Shown: positions 44,992 to 55,253, counted from the stretch's first letter. The stretch: DNA of 64,000 nt from Desulfosarcina sp. BuS5 (GCF_028752835.1 NZ_CP087952.1:1221041-1285040), one strand, 5' to 3'. Notes: generated by a model not told the origin, from the sequence alone. Program-made: numbers and translations.

Positions 44992-46673
44992 ATAATCAAA
45001 CCTTCAATAATCAGCCAGACCTGGAGGGCAAAAATAAAAATTCCTATAAAAAAAAGGAGCCAGTTTCCGGTAAGAAAAAAATTATTTAAATTAAGAGTCA
45101 GAGCCCAGCACGTAATAACAATCATAAATATCATTGGGAGGAATGTATAAACAGCCCTGATCCTTTGTTTAGCCAGATAAATGGTTATTATCATCAAAGA
45201 AAGAGATGCCAGGAGCTGATTTACGGAACCGAAAAGAGGCCAAAGTTTTAGAGCGCCCTTGCCTGTTCCGTCATAAAAAGCCAGCAAACCGGCTGTAATT
45301 ACGGCAAAAGCAGTCCCGACCTGACGTTTTGCCAGAAATTTAAAATTATACGAGCATGCCAGTTCAACAACTACATACCTCTGTATACGGGTTGCCGTAT
45401 CTATGGTAGTGGAAGCAAATGAGACAACAAAAACACTCATAATTGCAATAGCTATGTCGTGTGGTATGCCGCAGGCTTGAATTATGTTGCCGGAACCGTA
45501 AATAAAAGCTCCGAGTTTTGACCCGAGTCCGCTTGCAGCTTCCCAGCTTGAATAGTGATGTATGAAAGCCGCCTTCCCGATTAACATTTCCCCGCCGCTT
45601 CCGGGCAGCCCAAGGCCGATGCCTGCTGAGATTGCAATAATTACAAGGGTGGCCAAAGTTCCTTCCATAAGCAAGCTGCCATATCCTATGAACTGGGCAT
45701 CAGCTTCACTGGCACACTGTTTGGATGTTGTGCCTGAACTTACAAGAGAGTGAAATCCGGAAATAGCGCCGCAAGCAATTATAACAAAGATAAACGGTAG
45801 AATCGGCGGCGCACCTTTAACAGAAAAGTTGGTAGCCGGAGCTACTACAGAAGGATGAGCTATTAATATACCCAAACAGAGTAAAGCCATTGCAATCAAG
45901 AGCTGATGTGAATTAATGAAATCTCTTGGCTGCATAAGAGTCTGCACCGGCAGGCTTGAGGCAAGCCAGGAGCTGAACAGAAGAACAATGATAATCCATG
46001 CGATCAGTTCGGATTCAGCGCTTATGCCGAAGATGGCTTTTAGATTAACAGGGCAATATACGCCTGCGATTACAGTTAAATACATGATGATAACGGCAAT
46101 TATACTTGGCCAGAATATATCGATCCCTTTTTTATAGACAATATGCCCGAGGCAAACAGCTATAATTATTTCAAACCAGACCGGTATCACTGCAACCGGG
46201 TACATGGTAAAAAGTATCGCCATAATCAGTCCGAAAACGGCTATTACTATCAAAATAGCAAAGAATATGATCAGCAGGAAAAGAATTCGTGATCTCGCGT
46301 TGATAACATCACCTGTAATATCTCCTATGGATCTTCCCTTTGCCCTTAGTGAGATTATAAGCGCGCCAAAGTCATGCACAGCACCGAAAAATATGGCTCC
46401 GAAGAAAATCCAGATAACAGCCGGAACCCATCCCCAGATTATTGCGATGGCAGGGCCTACAATAGGCCCCAGGCCGGCAATTGATGTAAAGTGGTGCCCG
46501 AACAGGATTTCTTTTTTGGTGGGTACAAAGTCAAAGTTATCCTGGAATGCGGTGCTGGGACATACAGCATCAGGATTAATGTTGAAAATTTTTCGCGCCA
46601 GGAATTTGCCATAAGTATGGTAAGCCAATAAATAACCGCCCATGACAAGCCCTGCCAGTACCAGTGAGTTCAT
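44964..46673 (-). CDS. cstA: Carbon starvation protein CstA family transporter
   Basis: 569 residues with many membrane helices and the CstA signatures FGHHFTSIAGLGPIVGPAIA, GAVHDFGALIISLRAKGRSIG and SGFHSLVSSGTTSKQ. CstA proteins import peptides and/or pyruvate. It overlaps the downstream DHH-CBS gene by 28 bases. It is the shorter CstA type without the C-terminal extension. Confidence 0.93.
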   Translation of the reverse strand: MNSLVLAGLVMGGYLLAYHTYGKFLARKIFNINPDAVCPSTAFQDNFDFVPTKKEILFGHHFTSIAGLGPIVGPAIAIIWGWVPAVIWIFFGAIFFGAVHDFGALIISLRAKGRSIGDITGDVINARSRILFLLIIFFAILIVIAVFGLIMAILFTMYPVAVIPVWFEIIIAVCLGHIVYKKGIDIFWPSIIAVIIMYLTVIAGVYCPVNLKAIFGISAESELIAWIIIVLLFSSWLASSLPVQTLMQPRDFINSHQLLIAMALLCLGILIAHPSVVAPATNFSVKGAPPILPFIFVIIACGAISGFHSLVSSGTTSKQCASEADAQFIGYGSLLMEGTLATLVIIAISAGIGLGLPGSGGEMLIGKAAFIHHYSSWEAASGLGSKLGAFIYGSGNIIQACGIPHDIAIAIMSVFVVSFASTTIDTATRIQRYVVVELACSYNFKFLAKRQVGTAFAVITAGLLAFYDGTGKGALKLWPLFGSVNQLLASLSLMIITIYLAKQRIRAVYTFLPMIFMIVITCWALTLNLNNFFLTGNWLLFFIGIFIFALQVWLIIEGLIIWKRIKSLQ

Positions 46674-47068
46674 CTCATAACTCCTTGAGCCATATTATCA
46701 TATTGAAAAAAGGCTTAACTTTGTAGTATATCCGGTTTATATAAAATGTAAAACAGAATTTATTTTTTTTGGCAGGGGAACTGCATTTAGCTGGATTGTG
46801 CCATAATACCGCTGCATGGATAAAATTATTTTGGATCGTGTGAACTCGTATATAAAAGTTTGTAAAGAAAAAACAGAGGCAAAAATTTAAACCAGGTTAA
46901 AGGTATTGCAATATATGTAAAATTAAAAAATGCTGATAATAAACCTGTTTTTTCTTAACAAGCTCTAACATACTCAAACAGCACACGTTCCAAAATAATT
47001 CCATCCATTCCGCTTTGTTACGGTTTTCCAAATGCGGTTGCCCTGTCCTTTTTGGGGAGGCCGAATAT
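46674..47068. promoter_or_regulatory. Divergent intergenic region cstA/formyltransferase
   Basis: 395 bases without a credible gene. It must hold promoters for both directions, but no single -35/-10 pair stands out. The formyltransferase has a clear GGGGAGG site at 47054-47060. Confidence 0.5.
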
Positions 47069-47863
47069 ATGAATAAAAAAATCAGCATAGGAGCGCTTGT
47101 ATCAGGAGGCGGAACAAATCTTCAGGCAATTATTGATTCGTGTGAATCAGGCGCTATAAACGGCAGTGTTGTATTTATCGGTTCCGATAATCCGGATGCA
47201 TACGGGCTTGAAAGAGGAAAAAAACATAATATCCCAACCTTTGTTGTAGATTACAGATCAATTATCAAGGATTATAAGAATAACCCGGAAAAATTTCATC
47301 TCCCCGCAGATTTCGATCAGGATGAAATTATGGCAAAGCAGAATATATTTTCAGATGATGACCCTCAAATTATCGAGTTTTTTTTGGCCACAAGAGCTGC
47401 AGCGGAAGCGAAACTTATAGAAAATATGAAGCGCTATTCTTTTGATCTGCTTATACTTGCAGGTTTTATGAGAAATCTGACACCCTATTTTATTGACCGG
47501 ATTAATATTGAACCCGAAAAACCTCGAATAATGAATATCCATCCGGCTCTGCTGCCTGCTTTTCCGGGGGTGGACGGATATGGAGACACGTTCAGGTACG
47601 GATGCAAAGTAGGAGGGTGTACGGTGCATTTTATTGACTACGGCGAAGACTCCGGGCCTATTATCGGGCAGCGAGCTTTCCGGATTACAGGGAATGACAC
47701 TCTCGATTCGATTAAAAAAAAGGGCCTGGAACTTGAATGGGAGCTTTATTCTGAATGTATAAAGCTGTTTGCCGAGGATCGACTAAGGGCAAAAAGTGGC
47801 CGGGTCTTTATTCTTGACAGAGCTTTTAGTAACGGGTGCTGTTTGAAACAGCAGGTGGTTTGA
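47069..47863 (+). CDS. PurN-like phosphoribosylglycinamide formyltransferase
   Basis: 264 residues from the ATG at 47069. It has SGGGTNLQAIID, the catalytic NIHPALLPAFPG (Asn and His) and VHFIDYGEDSGPIIGQ with the conserved Asp. It is longer than classical PurN because of ~50 inserted residues (KEDPEKFHLPADFDQ-type region to KLIENMKRYSFD). PurN transfers formyl from 10-formyl-THF in purine synthesis. The insertion suggests a subfamily, so the exact substrate is less certain. Confidence 0.85.
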   Translation: MNKKISIGALVSGGGTNLQAIIDSCESGAINGSVVFIGSDNPDAYGLERGKKHNIPTFVVDYRSIIKDYKNNPEKFHLPADFDQDEIMAKQNIFSDDDPQIIEFFLATRAAAEAKLIENMKRYSFDLLILAGFMRNLTPYFIDRINIEPEKPRIMNIHPALLPAFPGVDGYGDTFRYGCKVGGCTVHFIDYGEDSGPIIGQRAFRITGNDTLDSIKKKGLELEWELYSECIKLFAEDRLRAKSGRVFILDRAFSNGCCLKQQVV

Positions 47864-48528
47864 TGACAAAAATAATAAGTGAAAATTCGGAAATTGACAA
47901 GTGCAGGCGTTGCGGTACATGCTGTAAAAAAGGCGGACCTTCTTTACATATGGAAGATAGGGAGTTGGTCGAAGGCGGCATAATACCTTTAAAGCACCTT
48001 TTTACAATCAGGAAAGGGGAGCCCGCAAACGATAATATCAGGAGATCAATACAACCTGCTGATACGGATATAATTAAAATCAAGGGACAAAACAATACCC
48101 TGGTATGTAGATTTTTTAACCCGGAAGATAATATTTGTAAAATATATGAACACAGAGCTTTAGAATGCAGGGTCTTGAAATGCTGGGATACGGAAGAGAT
48201 TGAACGTATATATTCCAAAAACCGTCTTGTCAGAAAAGATTTAATATCCGGGGTTGCCGGGTTGTGGGATCTGGTTGAAGAGCATCAGCGCCGATGCTCT
48301 TATGAAATAATACAAAATTTTATAAACCGTGATAAGAGCGATAAAAAAACCGACTCTATGAAAGGGCTTATTGAAATTATTAACTATGATATGCACTTCA
48401 GGCATTTAATTATAGATCGGGGCGGAGTGGATCCGGAAATGCTCGATTTTCTCTTCGGCAGGCCGCTTGCTGACACCATGAGGATGTTTGGGTTTGAAAA
48501 TAATTTTCATCGGAATTTGCATTTATGA
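47863..48528 (+). CDS. YkgJ family cysteine-cluster protein
   Basis: 221 residues; the ATG overlaps the previous stop (TGATG). Cysteine groups CRRCGTCCKKGGPS and CRFF...ICKIYEHRALECRVLKC define the YkgJ (CxxCxxCC) family, which likely binds zinc or an iron-sulfur cluster. Function is unknown; it is probably co-transcribed with the formyltransferase. Confidence 0.87.
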   Translation: MTKIISENSEIDKCRRCGTCCKKGGPSLHMEDRELVEGGIIPLKHLFTIRKGEPANDNIRRSIQPADTDIIKIKGQNNTLVCRFFNPEDNICKIYEHRALECRVLKCWDTEEIERIYSKNRLVRKDLISGVAGLWDLVEEHQRRCSYEIIQNFINRDKSDKKTDSMKGLIEIINYDMHFRHLIIDRGGVDPEMLDFLFGRPLADTMRMFGFENNFHRNLHL

Positions 48529-48537
48529 AGTCGTTGC

Positions 48538-48566
48538 TTGACATAATAAAAGCAAGTTGTTAATTA
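48538..48566 (+). promoter_or_regulatory. Promoter of tRNA-Pro
   Basis: TTGACA (48538-48543), a 17-base spacer and TAATTA (48561-48566), 10 bases before the tRNA. Confidence 0.7.
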
Positions 48567-48576
48567 AGCAAGCAGT

Positions 48577-48653
48577 CGGGGCGTAGCGCAGTCTGGTAGC
48601 GCACTTGAATGGGGTTCAAGGGGTCGGAAGTTCAAATCTTCTCGCCCCGACCA
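48577..48653 (+). tRNA. tRNA-Pro (anticodon GGG)
   Basis: 77 nt with encoded CCA. Acceptor CGGGGCG/CGCCCCG, anticodon stem CTTGA/TCAAG around loop ATGGGGT, T-arm GAAGTTCAAATCTTC. It reads CCC (and CCU) codons. Confidence 0.96.
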
Positions 48654-48664
48654 CAAAAATATAT

Positions 48665-49327
48665 ATGTTAAAAATTTTAAAAAGGCCTTGGTTTCCTTAT
48701 GTTTTCCCCTTTGCCCTGTTTTTAATTCTGACTGAGCTGGCTCGTCTTTTTCCATCCTGTACCCACATTCTGTATATCGGCAGAACCGTTATTGTCGGAC
48801 TCCTGCTCTGGTTTTGGAGGCATGAGTATAAACCAGATTTTGCTCCAAAACTTTCATTCTTTGAATATTTGACAGCCATCTTGATTGGTCTCTTGGTGTT
48901 GCTCATCTGGATTTTGCCGGAAGAATATCTCCCCCAGTTCGGCAAGCATACCGGCTTTAACCCCTATGCCTTCGGCTGGTCCCATGCGGCCGTGATAAGC
49001 TTGATTGCCGTGCGCATTATCGGCGCGGCAGTGGTTGTCCCGATTATGGAAGAACTTTTTTGGCGTTCTTTTTTATTGCGCTATCTTATTAATCAGGATT
49101 TTCGCGCTGTCCCCCCGGGCATTTTTACCTGGTTTTCATTTATAGGCGTGGCCATACTTTTTGGATTAGAGCATCATCGTGTATTTGTAGGGATTGCAGC
49201 CGGTGTTATTTACAATTTATTGATGATCCGTTAGAAAAAACTGGGGGGCTGTATTGCAGCCCACGCAATAACCAACCTCGGATTAGGAATTTATGTTCTG
49301 TATACGGAAAGCTGGATGTTCTGGTAG
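48665..49327 (+). pseudogene. CAAX prenyl protease-related (CPBP) membrane protein with in-frame amber
   Basis: From the ATG at 48665 the frame encodes a multi-helix CPBP protein with the catalytic EELFWRSFLLRYL and the FGLEHHRVFVGI motif. A TAG at 49232-49234 ends it. The same frame then continues [20 protein letters not shown] and [10 protein letters not shown] to the TAG at 49325, including the conserved HAITN. It resembles the PEP-CTERM-associated CAAX-protease-like subfamily, fitting the nearby XrtD exosortase. Without its last helix it is probably inactive. Confidence 0.82.
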
Positions 49328-49333
49328 GATATT

Positions 49334-49587
49334 TAGCGCTTGAACGAAAACTAAAAACAGATACTATTTCGGATATTTAAACATTATTCAAGAAACGAAG
49401 ATTTTCGAAAAGCTGTTAGCATTTAGCCGTTAGCTATTGACTCAAGGAACTATCTGTTTGATTTTAACAGTTAACAGTTAACAGTTAACAGCTAACAGCT
49501 AACAGCTAATGGCTCAAAAACTTCAATTTGAAAAATACCCTTAACCTACCGGAAATATAATAATTTTAGCTTTTCGTTCAAGCGCTA
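49334..49587. repeat. Element with 17-bp terminal inverted repeats
   Basis: TAGCGCTTGAACGAAAA (49334-49350) and its exact complement (49571-49587) enclose 220 bases without a gene. Inside are six tandem 7-bp units TTAACAG/CTAACAG (49464-49505) and a related inverted stretch (GCTGTTAGC...CCGTTAGC). It is likely a non-autonomous element; no clear target duplication was seen. Confidence 0.7.
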
Positions 49588-49629
49588 TTTAAGCTGGCTT
49601 AGGGCGCCCAATTTTTAAAGAGATAAATT

Positions 49630-50469
49630 ATGAAAAAATTTTTTTATGCGGGATCGGCGGTTTTGTTGGTTTTGATCATAGGGGCAGTTATACTTTACAG
49701 CATGCTGGGAAGCATTGTCCGCTCAGGTGTTGAAACTATAGGCCCTAAAGCCACGGGCGGTGATGTCCAACTGGCAGACGTGGATATCAGCCTTCTCTCC
49801 GGGCAGGCAGCCATAGGAGGCTTTGTTATCGGCAATCCACCGGGTTTCAGTTCCAAAAGTGCTTTTGAACTCGGACAGTTCAGCGTAAAGGTTGATACGT
49901 GCACGGTTATTAGTGACGTTGTAGTGGTAAGAAATATTTTGATAGATGGCGCCAAAATAACATGGGAGGGTCTTGCCGGAGATAACCATAAGAAGATTAT
50001 GGAAAATATTACAAAGTTTTCTAAGAGTGAAGGGTCGAAACAAGAAACGGTTGAAAAGGCAGGAGCGGAAGAAAAATCAAGTCCTGGGAAAAAGGTCATT
50101 ATAGACGACTTTATATTTCAAAACAGCGCCGTCGATGTTGTCTTGGGCGGTCAGGAGGTGGCGAGCCTGAAGCTCCCGAATATCCATCTTACCGGAATCG
50201 GCCGCAATGAAGGCGGGGTAACCGTGGGGGAGGCAGTTGAACGCTATTATAACGAGATATTCAAGAGTCTCAAAGGCTGCGTGGCGGACAATCGCGAAAT
50301 GCTGCTAAAAAATGTTGCGCAATTAAAGGCAAAGGGAGATGAACTTTTGAAGGAGGGAAAGGGGACTCTTGAAAAAAGCAAGGAAGCCCTTGAAAAAGGC
50401 GATATTGACAGCGCCGTAAAAGAAACTTTCAAATCCACAGACAAGCTTAAGGGCTTTTTTAACAAATAG
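49630..50469 (+). CDS. AsmA-like membrane-anchored protein
   Basis: 279 residues with an N-terminal membrane segment (AGSAVLLVLIIGAVILYSML). The next ~170 residues read like an AsmA N-terminal domain (VRSGVETIGPKATGGDVQLA, FVIGNPPGFSSKSAFELGQF, VVRNILIDGAKITWE). The C-terminal ~70 residues are a lysine/glutamate-rich helical tail. A role in envelope assembly is inferred only from fold. Confidence 0.68.
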   Translation: MKKFFYAGSAVLLVLIIGAVILYSMLGSIVRSGVETIGPKATGGDVQLADVDISLLSGQAAIGGFVIGNPPGFSSKSAFELGQFSVKVDTCTVISDVVVVRNILIDGAKITWEGLAGDNHKKIMENITKFSKSEGSKQETVEKAGAEEKSSPGKKVIIDDFIFQNSAVDVVLGGQEVASLKLPNIHLTGIGRNEGGVTVGEAVERYYNEIFKSLKGCVADNREMLLKNVAQLKAKGDELLKEGKGTLEKSKEALEKGDIDSAVKETFKSTDKLKGFFNK

Positions 50470-50493
50470 ACCATTTTTTTGCCAATGGGAAAT

Positions 50494-53400
50494 CTATACC
50501 ATTCGCTCTATTTCCCTGATCATTTTATCGAGCCTTTTTCTGGAAACCGGCACAATCGTTTTAAGCTCCTGGGCAAAGACAGACACCTTGTATTCTTCTA
50601 TCAGCCAGAAAAATTCTTCAATTTTAGTCCGTTTTTCTTTTGTTGTGCCGGGAGATAATCCTTGAAGAAAAGAGTTAAGCCGCTCTCTATATTCGTTTAC
50701 CAAGCCGGCTTTGGTCTTATCCTTTTCCAGATTTACCAGAGCCCGTTCCCCGCGAATGGAGAAAGCTTTAATATATCTTATAATATGGACAAGGCGGGCA
50801 GTCTCGTATAACTCCATGAAGTTCTCCGGCACGAGCCTTTCCATCTCTTCTCTTAATTCTTTTAAAAACAGCAAATATTTTTTGTTAAATCTTTGTCTCT
50901 TTTCTAATTCTGCCAGATTCAATAAAGTGTCATTATAAACAGACATCACGGGCAGACTTTGCTTCAGCAGTTCATCCCCTTTTTTTAAGATAAGCGGGCC
51001 AATCGATTCCGTATAAGAGTGGAATTCTTTTTTGGAGCGGATGTTTTTTTCAAAAAGCTTGCCAGTCACGCTTTGATAAAGTTTATTGTTTATCCGTCCG
51101 GTGCCTCCGAAATGTTTAGCTGATTGTTGCAGTTTTTCAGGAATTTTGATTCTTTTTTTCAGAAATTTCAGATCGTTGGAGAAAAACCCGGATAATAAAG
51201 CTGCAACCCCTTTTTTATGAGATTCAAGCGCGGCTTCTGCATTCCTGAAAATATGAAGGTTAATTTTTTTGCTGTTACCTGCTTCATCTACCTCAAGTCC
51301 CGGATATACAGCCCATTTTTTTCCGTTTGAATTATTAATTGAGATAGATTGGGGGAGGTCGGGGAAATCCCATTTTGTGATTCCTCTTCTTTCCCATATT
51401 TTTTTTAAGGATACGAGTTCCTTTGATTCTTTTTCCTTGCCTCTCTGCTGAACCTTCTCATATAAAAGGGCTTTATCTCTGCCGGATCTTATTTCTTTCC
51501 CGTTCTCATCCGTTATCGCAATCACGGCTTTAAGATGATCCGGCAGAGCATCGTCATTCCAGGCGGACGCAGGTATATCTATCGTAAAACGTTTATAAAT
51601 AAATGAACTCAAAGCAGAGAAAAGCGATCCCTGGCCGTGGGGCATTTCATTGAGAATCATATCTACGGTATCTGCAACCGGAACCAGTTTTTTTCTATGT
51701 TTTTTGGGAAGGCTTTTGATAAGCGCTGAAATTTTTTCTTTAAAAAGACCGGGAACAAGCCAGTCTATACTGTCAATAGGTATGCCGGCCGTCAGAGTTG
51801 AGGGCACCTTGATGGTTACGCCGTCATCCGGATCCCCTATTTTGAAATTATAGGCGCATTGAAATTCTCTATTGCCCAAAGGAATATTATCGGGGTAAAG
51901 CGCCAGTTCCTCAGTATCAGGTTCATTGATTATAAGATCGCTCATCTCCATTCGCAAAAAACCATCATCCCCCTTTTTTTTGATGAGCCTTTCAAGGGAC
52001 CTTATATCATAAATTCCTGCCAGTCTGTTTATGTAAAAGTTGAACATATCCTCCTCGCTTGCAAGAATATCTCGTCTGCGGAATTTATTTTCCATATCAG
52101 CAGCTTTTTCAATAAGCTCCAGGTTATGTTGCATAAAAGGCAATACTTTCTTTACATCTCCCTGCACAAGGGCGCTTTCGATAAAAATCCGGGCGGCCTC
52201 CCCGGGATCAATTCTGCCGTAGGATACAGGCCTTTGCGAAACGATTATAAGACCATACAGGCTTACCTGTTCAAAAGCGACAACTTCACCCCTGTTTCGT
52301 TCCCAGTGGGGTTGGTTGTAGGTATATTTACACTGTTTTTTTCCGGCTTCTTCCAGCCAGGCATTATCTATGTTGGCTGCTTTTCTGGCATAAAGCCTGG
52401 ATGTTTCTATAAGTTCCGCAAACACAGTCCATTGTCCGGCCCTGTTAAACAGGCCCGAACCCGGAAAAATCATCACTTCCCGTCCTTTTGCGGCCTGATA
52501 AATGTTTTTTTCCTTTTTTAAGGCAATGTTGGAAAGAAAGCCGCTTAAAACCGCTTTGTGGATTTCAACATAAAGGGGGTGCCAGTCATTATCAGCGCTT
52601 TTGGAAACTGTTTTTGAAAGCTCAGCGCCCGATTTTTTGTTTCGCTTATATTCATTTATAATATCGGTAAGTTGATAATGGATATCGATCCATTCCCGCA
52701 TCCGTTTATATGAAAGAAAATATTCCCGGCAGAATTTTTTTATCCTGTTTCCGGTTTTCACCTTTTTCCAGGTCTTATTATACATTTTCCAGATATTCAG
52801 AAGGGTAATAAAATCGGATAAAGGATCTATAAATTCCTTATGTTTTTTATCAGCCTCCTCAGCTTTGTCGGGGGGGCGTTCCCGGGGATCCTGGATGCTC
52901 AGGGCAGAAGCGATCACGGCCATCTCATCTAAACACCCGAATTTTGCAGCCTCAATCAATATCCTTGCAAGGCGCGGGTCAAGAGGTATATTTGCCATAA
53001 GTCGTCCATATTTTGTCAACCTGAAGCTCCCGGAAGAAGAATTGACCCTGGCCTCTTCCGGACCAAACCTGTTTTTTTTTGCTTTTCCCCGGGTTTGCAA
53101 GGGGACTATGGCTCCAAGCTCAGCCAGCAGGTTGAATCCGTCTTTTATGCTTTTAGACGCAGGCCGGTCTATAAAAGGGAATTTTTCTATATCTCCCAAA
53201 TTAAGGGCCATCATTCTCAATATTACTTCAGCAAGGTTTGTCCTGAGAATCTCGGGTGGAGTATAAATAGGGCGTGAATTAAAATCCTGTTCCGAAAAAA
53301 GACGAATGCATATGCCGTTTTCCACACGGCCGCATCGTCCCTTTCTCTGCTCAGCGCTGCTTTGCGATACAGGCACAACCGGAAGCGAGGTTATTCTTGA

Positions 53401-54525
53401 GCCGGGCATATAATGTGATATCCGTGCCAGTCCTGTATCAATAACATATTTAACCCCCGGAATAGTAATCGAAGTTTCGGCAATATTGGTTGCAATAATT
53501 ATCTTTCGCCCTGCTCCGCGCCTGAAGATCTTTTTCTGTTCCGCCGCAGGGAGGCGTGCATACAACGGGAGAACAACGACTCCTTTATATTTTCGGCCCT
53601 CTATGATGCGGCGTGCTTCATGAATATCATGCTCGGTCGGCATGAAAACCAGTAAGTCTCCGAAAGGACATTTCCTTTGCAGCTCATCGACAGCCAGCGC
53701 GGCCATCTCAACATGGGTAATATCATCAACCTGATCATGCTTGTCCGAGAAGTATCGTACCTCCACCGGATACATCCGCCCTGACACTTCAATAACAGGG
53801 GCATTATCAAAAGCTTTGGAAAATTTTTCAGTATCGATAGTCGCTGAGGTTATGATCAGCTTAAGGTCTTTTCTTTTTTTTAATAAAGTTTTTAAAAAAC
53901 CGAGCACAAAGTCGATATTAAGACTTCTCTCATGGGCTTCGTCGATTATTAATGTGTCGTATTTATTTAAAAAAGGATCGCGCCGGGTTTCTGCCAGCAG
54001 AATTCCGTCGGTCATTATTTTTATAAATGAATTATCATCTGTTTTATCCTTAAATCTTATCTTGTAACCTACCAGGCCTCCGGCGGCAGGCTCTCCAAGT
54101 TCTTCTGCTATGCGTCCGGCCACGGTTATTGCGGCTATTCTCCGCGGCTGGGTGCAGCCTATGAGGCCGTTTATTCCGCGCCCGGCTGCCAGACAGAATT
54201 GTGGGATCTGGGTGGTTTTCCCGGAACCGGTTTCTCCTGAAATGATGATTATCCGGTTCTTGCTGATAGCCTCGATTATTTCATTTTTTTTTGGAAAAAC
54301 AGGCAGATCACGGTTGAATAAAGGTTGGGGCAGATTATCCCGGCGCCATTTTTTTTTTATCGAAGCTTTCAGCAGTTTCCGGATCCCGGCAAGTTCCGTT
54401 TGAATCTTTTTTTCATTAAAACGCCTGATGTTGTTCAATCTCCGGCGTGCTTTGCTGCTGTCGGCGGGCATGGCGTCCGCCAAGAGGCGCTCTATTTTTT
54501 TAATATCATACAAAGGATTTAACAA
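50494..54525 (-). CDS. hrpA: DEAH-box ATP-dependent RNA helicase HrpA
   Basis: 1343 residues, close to the E. coli HrpA length. Motif I is GETGSGKTTQ, motif II DEAH (LIIDEAHERSLN), motif III SAT (ITSATIDTEKF), motif VI QRKGRCGR; a long HrpA-specific C-terminal DUF3418 region follows. HrpA helps resolve stalled ribosomes and processes mRNA. It converges with the AsmA-like gene. Confidence 0.95.
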   Translation of the reverse strand: MLNPLYDIKKIERLLADAMPADSSKARRRLNNIRRFNEKKIQTELAGIRKLLKASIKKKWRRDNLPQPLFNRDLPVFPKKNEIIEAISKNRIIIISGETGSGKTTQIPQFCLAAGRGINGLIGCTQPRRIAAITVAGRIAEELGEPAAGGLVGYKIRFKDKTDDNSFIKIMTDGILLAETRRDPFLNKYDTLIIDEAHERSLNIDFVLGFLKTLLKKRKDLKLIITSATIDTEKFSKAFDNAPVIEVSGRMYPVEVRYFSDKHDQVDDITHVEMAALAVDELQRKCPFGDLLVFMPTEHDIHEARRIIEGRKYKGVVVLPLYARLPAAEQKKIFRRGAGRKIIIATNIAETSITIPGVKYVIDTGLARISHYMPGSRITSLPVVPVSQSSAEQRKGRCGRVENGICIRLFSEQDFNSRPIYTPPEILRTNLAEVILRMMALNLGDIEKFPFIDRPASKSIKDGFNLLAELGAIVPLQTRGKAKKNRFGPEEARVNSSSGSFRLTKYGRLMANIPLDPRLARILIEAAKFGCLDEMAVIASALSIQDPRERPPDKAEEADKKHKEFIDPLSDFITLLNIWKMYNKTWKKVKTGNRIKKFCREYFLSYKRMREWIDIHYQLTDIINEYKRNKKSGAELSKTVSKSADNDWHPLYVEIHKAVLSGFLSNIALKKEKNIYQAAKGREVMIFPGSGLFNRAGQWTVFAELIETSRLYARKAANIDNAWLEEAGKKQCKYTYNQPHWERNRGEVVAFEQVSLYGLIIVSQRPVSYGRIDPGEAARIFIESALVQGDVKKVLPFMQHNLELIEKAADMENKFRRRDILASEEDMFNFYINRLAGIYDIRSLERLIKKKGDDGFLRMEMSDLIINEPDTEELALYPDNIPLGNREFQCAYNFKIGDPDDGVTIKVPSTLTAGIPIDSIDWLVPGLFKEKISALIKSLPKKHRKKLVPVADTVDMILNEMPHGQGSLFSALSSFIYKRFTIDIPASAWNDDALPDHLKAVIAITDENGKEIRSGRDKALLYEKVQQRGKEKESKELVSLKKIWERRGITKWDFPDLPQSISINNSNGKKWAVYPGLEVDEAGNSKKINLHIFRNAEAALESHKKGVAALLSGFFSNDLKFLKKRIKIPEKLQQSAKHFGGTGRINNKLYQSVTGKLFEKNIRSKKEFHSYTESIGPLILKKGDELLKQSLPVMSVYNDTLLNLAELEKRQRFNKKYLLFLKELREEMERLVPENFMELYETARLVHIIRYIKAFSIRGERALVNLEKDKTKAGLVNEYRERLNSFLQGLSPGTTKEKRTKIEEFFWLIEEYKVSVFAQELKTIVPVSRKRLDKMIREIERMV

Positions 54526-54609
54526 TTACCGTACCTTGAGTTTTCATATAAAAAGAACTATTTTAGTCAGAATATATTGTAGCTGGCTGGCATGCCAAAT
54601 AGCACAGTT

Positions 54610-55032
54610 TCAGCACGTCCATCCTTTATCAGGATGTATGAGTTTAAGCTGGGGAAAATAGGTTTTATATTTTGTTGAATCTCTGGTTATTAAAACAAAT
54701 TTTGATACAGTTGCATGTGCACCTATAAAAAAATCAGGTAAGGGTAATTTTTTTGTTCCTTTGTGTTTTCTATATTTAAGGAATACTTTACCTGTCAGAA
54801 AAAGCGCCTCACGAGGAATTTCCAATACTTTTATACCGAGCTGAGAGATAGCCTTTTCTGCCTCCTCGATTTTATTAAAACCAATTGATACTTCAGTGTA
54901 AACAATTGAATTTATATACAAAGTATTGGTTTGGCTGTATTTATCCAGTATATTTTCCGACCAGTCAGCCCAATTATGATCATCTGTGAATAAATCCAGC
55001 AATATACATGAATCAACAAAGACTCCATTCAT
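54610..55032 (-). CDS. PIN-domain toxin
   Basis: 140 residues: GVFVDSCILLDLFTDDHNWA (first Asp), INSIVYTEVSIGFNKIEEAE (Glu), KLPLPDFFIGAHATVSKFVLITRD (third and fourth acids). This is a complete PIN RNase. Its ATG shares one base with the antitoxin stop. Confidence 0.87.
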   Translation of the reverse strand: MNGVFVDSCILLDLFTDDHNWADWSENILDKYSQTNTLYINSIVYTEVSIGFNKIEEAEKAISQLGIKVLEIPREALFLTGKVFLKYRKHKGTKKLPLPDFFIGAHATVSKFVLITRDSTKYKTYFPQLKLIHPDKGWTC

Positions 55033-55253
55033 TATGATTTCCTTGTGAGGTTCATAATTTCGTCAGTTGACATTTTTGCTGTCGCTATTCCTCTAAGTTT
55101 TTTAAACTGCTTTGTAATTTTAGGTTTATCAGCTTTAACTATGTAGAACCTTCCATTATCTTCTCTGAAATCAATCTCAGTTTCAGGCATGATACCCAAT
55201 ACCTCCCTTACATTTATAGGAATTGTAACTTGCCCTTTTGTAGTAACACGCAT
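55032..55253 (-). CDS. AbrB/MazE-fold antitoxin
   Basis: 73 residues from the ATG at 55253 after GGGAGGT; the in-frame start 15 bases further up lies before this site. Signature MRVTTKGQVTIPINVREVLG. Confidence 0.88.
   Translation of the reverse strand: MRVTTKGQVTIPINVREVLGIMPETEIDFREDNGRFYIVKADKPKITKQFKKLRGIATAKMSTDEIMNLTRKS

Noticed and set aside
46897-47088. 63-residue minus-strand frame upstream of the formyltransferase
   Set aside because: No family resemblance and no good ribosome site; it overlaps the start region of the opposite gene.
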